Shown piece by piece: positions 7,765 to 12,910 of a DNA stretch of 12,910 bases (within the stretch, counting starts at the first letter, position 1; each line of letters opens with the position of its first letter). The notes beneath the pieces are model-generated. The model worked only from the letters and a program-made list of their open reading frames with translations, ran no database searches and was not told where the DNA came from. The translations under genes were made by a program, and so were the position numbers. Origin of the DNA: an uncultured Oxalobacteraceae bacterium (GTDB taxonomy: Bacteria; Pseudomonadota; Gammaproteobacteria; Burkholderiales; Burkholderiaceae_D); NCBI GenBank assembly GCA_937996605.1, contig CALKVB010000142.1, forward strand, positions 1 through 12,910, written 5' to 3'.

Positions 7765-10158
7765 ATGAATATCTTGTGTATTGGTGGTGGTCCGGCGGGT
7801 TTATATTTTGCACTGCTGATGAAGAAGCAAAACCCCGCGCATCGCATCACTGTGGTCGAACGTAATCGTCCTTACGACACCTTTGGCTGGGGCGTCGTGT
7901 TTTCTGATCAGACCTTGGGCAATTTAGTAAAGGCCGATGAGCCTACTGCCAAAACTATATTGCAAGCCTTCAATCATTGGGATGATATCGACGTGCATTT
8001 CAAAGGGCAGGTCGTCACCTCAGGTGGTCATGGTTTTTGCGGCATAGGGCGCAAACGCTTGCTGAACATTTTGCAAGAGCGTTGCGAACAACTAGGTGTG
8101 CAACTGGTGTTTGAGACCGATGTGCAGGATGAACAAGCATTGGCGTTGGAATATGATGCCGACATCGTGATTGCCAGTGATGGACTAAATAGCCGTATCC
8201 GCACGCGTTACGCTGACACCTATCAACCCGATATTGATACACGTAAATGTCGTTTTGTATGGTTGGGCACGAAAAAGTTGTTCTCAGCATTTACTTTCGC
8301 TTTTGAGCAAACCGAACATGGTTGGTTCCAAGCGCATGCTTATCAATACGATGGTGACACTGCAACTTTCATCGTCGAGACACCAGAAGAAGTGTGGCTG
8401 AAAGCCGGTTTGGATCAAATGTCGCAGGAACAAGCGATCGCCTTCTGTGAAAAACTGTTTGCCAAATATCTCGATGGTAATGCTCTGATGAGCAATGCTT
8501 CGCACTTACGTGGCTCTGCGAGTTGGATAAAGTTCCCGCGCATTATTTGTAAGCGCTGGGTCCATCCTCTGCAGTTAAATGGCAAAACGGTTCCTGTGGT
8601 GTTAATGGGTGATGCGGCACATACTGCCCATTTTTCGATTGGTTCCGGCACCAAATTAGCACTTGAAGATGCTATCGAACTAAGCGATTGTTTTGCGCGT
8701 CATCAGACCCAAGGAATTGCTGCAGTGATGGATGCCTATCAAGAATTGCGCTCGGTCGAAGTCTTGAAAATACAAAGTGCCGCACGAAATTCTATGGAGT
8801 GGTTTGAAAATGTCGAACGTTATACCGCCATGGAAGCGCCACAGTTTGCGTATTCGATGTTGACACGCAGCCAGCGTTTGTCGCATGAAAATCTCAAATT
8901 ACGTGATGCGAATTATGTCCGTAGTTTCGAGCAGTGGATTGCCGAGCAAGCTTTCCGCCAAGCGGGATTGCCTATGCCAAAAACTAAACAAGCGATTCCA
9001 CCAATGTTCACGCCGTTTAAATGTCGCGATGTGGTCTTGAATAATCGTATCGTCGTGTCGCCAATGGCGCAGTATTCGGCAGTCGATGGTGTGGCAGGAG
9101 ATTACCATTTGGTGCATCTTGGTAGTCGGGCGATGGGCGGCGCAGGCTTGGTATTTGCGGAAATGACTTGTGTATCTGCAGAAGGGCGCATCACACCGGC
9201 TTGTCCAGGTCTGTATAAGCCAGAACATACAACTGCTTGGAAGCGCATTGTCGATTTCGTGCATGCCAATAGCGATGCCAAAATCGCAGTGCAGCTCGGG
9301 CATGCCGGCGCGAAGGGGGCGACGAAACGTGCATGGGATGGTATCGATCAACCATTGGACGAAGGCGCATGGCCTTTGATCTCGGCCTCTGCACAGCAGT
9401 ATTTAGCGGGCGTGTCGCAGACCGCTCGCGCAGCAACGCGGGAAGAGATGCAAAAAGTGTTGCAAGACTTTGTGTCAGCTACCATCGGTGCAGATAAAGC
9501 AGGTTTCGATTGGCTAGAACTGCATTGCGCCCATGGATATTTTCTGTCGAGTTTTATTTCTCCATTGACTAACCAACGTCAAGACGAGTATGGCGGTTCT
9601 TTGGAAAATCGTTGCCGTTATCCTTTGGAAGTATTTGCCGCGATTCGCCAAGTGTGGCCGGCTTCTAAACCGATCTCCGTCAGGATTTCTGCGCACGACT
9701 GGGTTGAAGGCGGTATTACTCCCGATGATGCCGTTCAAATCGCCAAGCTATTTAAGCAAGCAGGCGCAGATATGATCGACTGCTCATCAGGCCAAGTGAG
9801 TAAGCAAGAAAAGCCAGTGTACGGACGCATGTTTCAAACGCCTTTTTCTGATCGTATTCGTAATGAAGCGCAGATCGCGACTATCGCTGTCGGTGCCATT
9901 TTTGAAGCCGACCAAGCCAATAGCATTATCGCAGCGGGGCGTGCCGATTTGTGTGCAGTGGCGCGCCCGCATTTGGCTGATCCGGCTTGGACTTTGCACG
10001 AAGCGGCAAAATTAGGCTTTACTGACATCAATTGGCCTAAGCAATACATCGCCGGCAAATTGCAGCTGGAACGCAATTTGGAACGTGACCGACAAATTGC
10101 AGCCGCTAGCCGTGCGTTGAGCCCGCAAGAGCTTGCCGCGAAATTATTGGAGGGCTAA
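7765..10158 (+). CDS. abmA: 2-aminobenzoyl-CoA monooxygenase/reductase (FAD monooxygenase fused to Old Yellow Enzyme domain)
   Basis: A 797-residue bifunctional flavoenzyme. In the characterised Azoarcus/Aromatoleum enzyme, 2-aminobenzoyl-CoA is hydroxylated with O2 and then reduced by NAD(P)H to a non-aromatic 2-amino-5-oxocyclohexene-carbonyl-CoA. Residues 1 to about 380 are a group A FAD monooxygenase: MNILCIGGGPAGLYFA at the N-terminus, Glu32 ending the second strand, D-G motif at 139-140 (A-S-D-G-L-N-S), and G-D motif at 282-283 (M-G-D-A-A-H). After a proline-rich linker (about 410-417), the Old Yellow Enzyme domain runs to the end. It has S-P-M-A-Q-Y-S near 432, His587, His590 and Tyr592 (L-H-C-A-H-G-Y-F), and D-E-Y-G-G-S-L-E-N-R. 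I start at 7765 because the Rossmann motif begins there; an in-frame ATG at 7732 would add 11 polar residues and is possible. Databases may call this family salicylyl-CoA 5-hydroxylase/oxidoreductase. It is followed two nt later by the SDR gene. Confidence 0.88.
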   Translation: MNILCIGGGPAGLYFALLMKKQNPAHRITVVERNRPYDTFGWGVVFSDQTLGNLVKADEPTAKTILQAFNHWDDIDVHFKGQVVTSGGHGFCGIGRKRLLNILQERCEQLGVQLVFETDVQDEQALALEYDADIVIASDGLNSRIRTRYADTYQPDIDTRKCRFVWLGTKKLFSAFTFAFEQTEHGWFQAHAYQYDGDTATFIVETPEEVWLKAGLDQMSQEQAIAFCEKLFAKYLDGNALMSNASHLRGSASWIKFPRIICKRWVHPLQLNGKTVPVVLMGDAAHTAHFSIGSGTKLALEDAIELSDCFARHQTQGIAAVMDAYQELRSVEVLKIQSAARNSMEWFENVERYTAMEAPQFAYSMLTRSQRLSHENLKLRDANYVRSFEQWIAEQAFRQAGLPMPKTKQAIPPMFTPFKCRDVVLNNRIVVSPMAQYSAVDGVAGDYHLVHLGSRAMGGAGLVFAEMTCVSAEGRITPACPGLYKPEHTTAWKRIVDFVHANSDAKIAVQLGHAGAKGATKRAWDGIDQPLDEGAWPLISASAQQYLAGVSQTARAATREEMQKVLQDFVSATIGADKAGFDWLELHCAHGYFLSSFISPLTNQRQDEYGGSLENRCRYPLEVFAAIRQVWPASKPISVRISAHDWVEGGITPDDAVQIAKLFKQAGADMIDCSSGQVSKQEKPVYGRMFQTPFSDRIRNEAQIATIAVGAIFEADQANSIIAAGRADLCAVARPHLADPAWTLHEAAKLGFTDINWPKQYIAGKLQLERNLERDRQIAAASRALSPQELAAKLLEG

Positions 10159-10160
10159 GC

Positions 10161-10958
10161 ATGCCGAATGAGAATACATTGCCGCCCAACCTTCAAGGCA
10201 AACACGCGCTAGTGACGGGCGGGGCAACGGGAATAGGTTTTGCTATTGCCCAGACCTTATTACAGCACGGTTTGCGTGTGACCATTACTGGACGCACTTC
10301 ACGTAGTCTTGAAGATGCGGTGGCACAACTTAGTACGCATGGCGAGATACAAGCGGTCGTTATGGATGTAAGTGCCATGAGCAGCGTGGCGCAAGCGTTC
10401 ATGCAGGCACGAAGCCGTTTTGGTGAAGTCGATATCCTAATTAATAATGCTGGCCAAGCGAGCTCAGCGCCATTCTTAAAGACCACGGAAGAACAGTGGC
10501 AGAATTTATTGTCAGTCAATTTAAGCGGCAGCTTTTATTGTACGCAACAAGCTTTACCTGCAATGGTAGAACGGGGATGGGGCCGCATCGTGAATGTTGC
10601 CAGCACCGCAGGGCTCAAAGGATATGCCTATGTTGCGGCATATTGTGCCGCAAAACACGGCGTGATAGGCTTGACGCGCGCTTTGGCATTAGAAGTCGCT
10701 GGTAAAGGTGTTACTGTGAATGCAGTGTGCCCTGGTTACACAGAGACCGATATCGTCAAACAAGCGATCAGTAATATCATGCAGAAAACGGGGCGCAGTG
10801 AAGAGCAGGCACGTGCCGAGCTCGCTGCATCAAATCCGCAGAAACGTTTGATTCAGCCGCAAGAAGTGGCAGATGCTGTGCTATGGCTGTGCCAGCCTTC
10901 CAGCCAATCACAGACAGGACAATCGATTGCGATTGCAGGTGGTGAGGTGATGTCATGA
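10161..10958 (+). CDS. Short-chain dehydrogenase/reductase of the aminobenzoyl-CoA cluster
   Basis: A 265-residue classical SDR that should oxidise or reduce an alcohol/ketone using NAD(H) or NADP(H). The cofactor motif T-G-G-A-T-G-I-G is at residues 19-26, followed by the structural N-N-A-G. The catalytic residues Ser148 (V-A-S-T-A-G), Tyr161 and Lys165 (Y-C-A-A-K) are all intact, with C-P-G-Y-T-E-T-D after them. The ATG is preceded by GGAGGGC with a 5-nt gap, and the preceding stop is two nt upstream. It overlaps the MarR start by four nt (ATGA), so the genes are translationally coupled. A role on the alicyclic keto- or hydroxyacyl-CoA intermediate after ring reduction is likely from context. 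Sequence alone cannot tell that from a generic 3-hydroxyacyl-CoA dehydrogenase. Confidence 0.85.
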   Translation: MPNENTLPPNLQGKHALVTGGATGIGFAIAQTLLQHGLRVTITGRTSRSLEDAVAQLSTHGEIQAVVMDVSAMSSVAQAFMQARSRFGEVDILINNAGQASSAPFLKTTEEQWQNLLSVNLSGSFYCTQQALPAMVERGWGRIVNVASTAGLKGYAYVAAYCAAKHGVIGLTRALALEVAGKGVTVNAVCPGYTETDIVKQAISNIMQKTGRSEEQARAELAASNPQKRLIQPQEVADAVLWLCQPSSQSQTGQSIAIAGGEVMS

Positions 10959-11488
10959 GCGAATATCAAGAAGGGTCAGCGCGTGAACAACTTGATCTCG
11001 AAACCCGTTTGCGAGAGGATCACCATCAGTCATTAAAGCTTTGGTTGCGTATGTTGTCGACCACCGTCATGATAGAAAACGAGATCCGTAACCGTCTTCG
11101 CGCTGAGTTCGATATTACATTGCCACGTTTCGATTTGATGGCACAGTTGGAAAGACATCCAGAAGGTTTGCGCATGGGAGAACTGTCTAAACGCATGATG
11201 GTCACAGGCGGCAATATCACTGGCATCACTGACCAGCTTGAGCAAGAAGAGTTGGTGGTGCGCGTGCCTGATCATAAAGATCGTCGCGCTTATAGCGTCA
11301 AGTTGACAAGCGCGGGACGTAAAGCATTTGCCCGTATGGCTAGTGTACACGAGGCTTGGGTCGATGAATTGTTGTCGGCTTTAGCGCCAGAACAAAAGGC
11401 CAGCATGATAGAAATGTTATCGGGTTTAAAAACGCAGTTTATGACGCCTGGCGACGACACTTCTGTGCCAACGCAAGGTCTTCGTTGA
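10955..11488 (+). CDS. MarR family transcriptional regulator
   Basis: A 177-residue winged helix-turn-helix regulator, slightly longer than typical MarR proteins because of a charged N-terminal tail (residues 1-25). The dimerisation helix and helix-turn-helix cover about residues 30-100 (G-L-R-M-G-E-L-S-K-R, then the recognition helix near V-T-G-G-N-I-T-G-I). The wing carries the family signature D-H-K-D-R-R-A-Y-S-V-K-L-T (106-118). Its start overlaps the SDR stop by four nt, so it is co-transcribed with the genes it probably controls. The likely inducer is an aryl-CoA or aromatic acid from this pathway, as for other MarR regulators of CoA-dependent aromatic degradation; that is inference. 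Candidate operators are the dyads at 5895-5968 and 11917-11932. Confidence 0.9.
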   Translation: MSEYQEGSAREQLDLETRLREDHHQSLKLWLRMLSTTVMIENEIRNRLRAEFDITLPRFDLMAQLERHPEGLRMGELSKRMMVTGGNITGITDQLEQEELVVRVPDHKDRRAYSVKLTSAGRKAFARMASVHEAWVDELLSALAPEQKASMIEMLSGLKTQFMTPGDDTSVPTQGLR

Positions 11489-11504
11489 TTCTTTGCTTGA
11501 TACT

Positions 11505-11600
11505 TTAGTTTTAGTCTTAGCTTCAGTTATAGCCTTAGCTTCAGTCTTAGTTGCAGTCTTAGTTCTAGTCTTAGTTCTAGTCTTAGTTGTAGCACTAGTG
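11505..11600. repeat. Degenerate hexanucleotide tandem repeat (consensus TTAGTY), 16 units
   Basis: From 11505 to 11600 the sequence can be cut into 16 consecutive hexamers that nearly all fit N-(T/C)-A-G-(T/C)-N. TTAGTT and TTAGTC dominate and CTAG occurs several times. Higher-order 12-mers are visible: TTAGTTCTAGTC occurs twice in a row (11559-11582), and TTAGCTTCAGT occurs twice. It starts 16 nt after the MarR stop codon. Both strands stay open through it only because of the 6-bp period (Leu-Val repeats one way, Lys-Thr the other), so I do not call a gene. Confidence 0.9.
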
Positions 11601-11916
11601 AGTAAGGCAGCTAGCGTAGTAAATGAAATAGGAGTAACGCTTTGGTTAGATGCAGCCATACACATGCATAGAAATCAAAGCAGACCACGGTTTTACACCA
11701 TGTGACACGAAAGACTTAAAATTTTGGAAGAATGGAGTTCCTCCCAACAGCGTTCTTTTTTGCAGAGACTGCTACAGTGTGATGAGTTGTATGGGCAGTC
11801 TTTGACGAATTTTAAGAGTGTTACATGGTTTTTTTATTTGGCTGATATGAAAAGCTGGCTAGTGTGTTGGCAGTCACCTCGACGAACAATGACTGTCTTC
11901 GGTGACACCTCTAGTT

Positions 11917-11932
11917 CGTGCAATCGTGCACG
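11917..11932 (+). promoter_or_regulatory. Candidate operator: CGTGCA-N4-TGCACG dyad
   Basis: A perfect 6-bp inverted repeat with 4-nt spacer ends 22 nt before the crotonase-family start codon. A weak -10-like TATTGT (11938-11943) follows it, which would place the dyad inside the promoter spacer, as expected for a repressor site. Directly before it, TAGTTCG (11912-11918) repeats a 7-mer also present in the dyad region upstream of the ligase gene (5904-5910). Confidence 0.4.
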
Positions 11933-11954
11933 TGCCGTATTGTAAAGTGAAGTG

Positions 11955-12812
11955 ATGATGAAATATATATCTGGTGAAGCAAGTACCCTAGCGGGGAACC
12001 ATGTGTCTTTGGCGAATTATCAAGCGAAGCATTTTGCTTACGCTGTTTCAGGGCAAGTGGCGACCATTACCTTAAATCGACCTGAGCGAAAAAATCCGCT
12101 GACCTTTGATTCTTATGCCGAACTACGAGATTTGTTTCGCCAGATGTGTTTTGCCGACGACATCAAGGCAATCGTCATTACGGGTGCTGGTGATAATTTT
12201 TGTTCGGGCGGGGATGTGCATGAGATCATTGGGCCGCTAACGAAGCTCGATATGCCAGGCCTGTTGCGCTTCACTCAGATGACAGGCGATTTGGTCAAAG
12301 CCATGCGGGCTTGTCCGCAACCCGTGATTGCTGCGGTCGATGGCATTTGTGCTGGTGCTGGCGCGATTATCGCCATGGCTTCCGATATTCGATTGGGTAC
12401 GGCGCGCAGTAAAACAGCCTTTCTTTTTACCCGTGTCGGTTTAGCCGGATGCGATATGGGTGCCTGTGCAATTTTGCCTCGCATTATTGGACAAGGCCGC
12501 GCTTCTGAATTGCTGTATAGCGGTCGTAGCATGTCGGGTGAAGAAGCCGAACGCTGGGGTTTCTTCAACCGTTTAGTCGAACCCACTGACGTAGTTAAAG
12601 ATGCACAGGCTTACGCGCAGAATTTGGCGACGGGCCCTACCTTTGCGCACGCCATGACGAAAAAGATGTTGCATCAAGAATGGGATATGGGAGTCGATCA
12701 AGCGATTGACGCTGAGGCGCAAGCCCAAGCCATCTGCATGATGACGAATGATTTTCATCGTGCTTACCATGCGTTTGTGAATAAACAAAAACCAGAATTC
12801 GAAGGCGATTAA
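11955..12812 (+). CDS. Crotonase-fold (enoyl-CoA hydratase/isomerase family) protein of the aminobenzoyl-CoA cluster
   Basis: A 285-residue crotonase-superfamily protein acting on a CoA thioester, probably in the beta-oxidation-like steps after ring reduction. V-A-T-I-T-L-N-R-P-E-R-K-N-P-L opens the fold near residue 35. N-F-C-S-G-G-D forms the first oxyanion-loop segment and D-G-I-C-A-G-A-G-A the second. Aligned on the conserved Asp144 (M-A-S-D), the two glutamates used by classical hydratases are replaced by Ile138 and Phe158. L-P-R-I-I-G is retained, and Asp167 (C-D-M-G) may serve instead, as in isomerase-type members. The reaction therefore may not be simple hydration; ring opening, isomerisation or hydrolysis are alternatives. 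Three tandem in-frame starts exist (GTG 11952, ATG 11955, ATG 11958) with only a weak GTGAAG upstream; I chose the first ATG. The next gene starts three nt after the stop. Confidence 0.82.
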   Translation: MMKYISGEASTLAGNHVSLANYQAKHFAYAVSGQVATITLNRPERKNPLTFDSYAELRDLFRQMCFADDIKAIVITGAGDNFCSGGDVHEIIGPLTKLDMPGLLRFTQMTGDLVKAMRACPQPVIAAVDGICAGAGAIIAMASDIRLGTARSKTAFLFTRVGLAGCDMGACAILPRIIGQGRASELLYSGRSMSGEEAERWGFFNRLVEPTDVVKDAQAYAQNLATGPTFAHAMTKKMLHQEWDMGVDQAIDAEAQAQAICMMTNDFHRAYHAFVNKQKPEFEGD

Positions 12813-12815
12813 ATC

Positions 12816-12910
12816 ATGGCAGACCATAGTTATTTGAATTGGCCTTTTTTTGATGAATTGCATCGAGGTTTGCATCGTCGACTCGATGCTTGGGCTGCGA
12901 CCCATATTCA
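12816..12910 (+). CDS. Probable acyl-CoA dehydrogenase, N-terminal fragment (runs off right edge)
   Basis: Only the first 31 residues are in the window, beginning M-A-D-H-S-Y-L-N-W-P-F-F-D and continuing to L-D-A-W-A-A-T-H-I. The W-P-F-F and L-D-A-W-A patterns match the N-terminal helix of acyl-CoA dehydrogenases found in this cluster type, which would feed electrons to ETF. The start lies three nt after the crotonase-family stop, so the two are co-transcribed. The call rests on a short stretch and on context. Confidence 0.6.
   Translation, partial: MADHSYLNWPFFDELHRGLHRRLDAWAATHI

Larger units (their letters stand above)
11489..11954. other. 466-nt gap without a supportable gene
   Basis: This stretch splits the cluster into two transcription units. 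It holds a hexanucleotide repeat (11505-11600), then ordinary AT-rich sequence with short open frames that lack a ribosome site or recognisable protein content, and a dyad close to the next start codon. I found no stem-loop followed by a T-run, so transcription may read through from the MarR gene, or a second promoter may lie near 11800-11950. Confidence 0.7.

Noticed and set aside
9191..9436. Minus-strand frames inside the Old Yellow Enzyme domain
   Set aside because: Several overlapping shadows lie antisense to a strongly conserved domain, with arginine-rich, low-information translations.
11426..11705. Open frames on both strands through the hexamer array (Leu-Val and Lys-Thr repeats)
   Set aside because: They stay open because the repeat period is six and lacks stops in those frames. 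One overlaps the MarR C-terminus antisense, and neither has support as a gene.
11724..11945. A 73-residue TTG-started frame before the crotonase gene
   Set aside because: It has no ribosome site and no similarity I recognise, and its end covers the candidate operator.

Overview
The window looks like a chromosomal stretch from a Gram-negative betaproteobacterium. The evidence is a Kdo transferase for lipopolysaccharide synthesis, Sec signal peptides typical of the periplasm, and an aminobenzoyl-CoA gene set known from Azoarcus/Aromatoleum and Burkholderiales. The modest GC content and protein flavour would suit a low-GC Oxalobacteraceae member such as Undibacterium, but that placement is a guess. 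I see no tRNA, rRNA, CRISPR array, transposase or integrase.

Left part, minus strand (1-3467). Reading in the direction of transcription, waaA (Kdo transferase) comes first. A small exported DUF2785-like protein follows 22 nt later, and then, after a 105-nt gap, the first half of a secreted dipeptidyl-peptidase-IV-like enzyme that runs off the left edge. A 290-nt divergent intergenic region (3468-3757) separates this block from a plus-strand gene.

Middle (3758-5870). A single gene encodes an exported S9 family (prolyl-oligopeptidase type) serine peptidase with a complete Ser-Asp-His triad. It is closed by a strong intrinsic terminator at 5836-5867, which insulates the cluster that follows.

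Right part, plus strand (about 5870-12910). This is a catabolic cluster for the aerobic CoA-thioester route of 2-aminobenzoate (anthranilate) breakdown. An aryl-CoA ligase activates the acid. A fused flavin monooxygenase/Old-Yellow-Enzyme protein hydroxylates and reduces the aromatic ring (2-aminobenzoyl-CoA monooxygenase/reductase type). A short-chain dehydrogenase and a MarR regulator follow in the same tightly packed unit. After a 466-nt gene-free gap containing a degenerate hexanucleotide repeat, a crotonase-fold protein and the start of an acyl-CoA dehydrogenase-like gene presumably continue the beta-oxidation-like half of the pathway. The late steps of this pathway are poorly defined. 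The crotonase-fold protein appears to lack both canonical hydratase glutamates, so its reaction is the least certain step. Candidate operators (ACTA/TAGT dyads and a CGTGCA/TGCACG dyad) lie upstream of the two transcription units.
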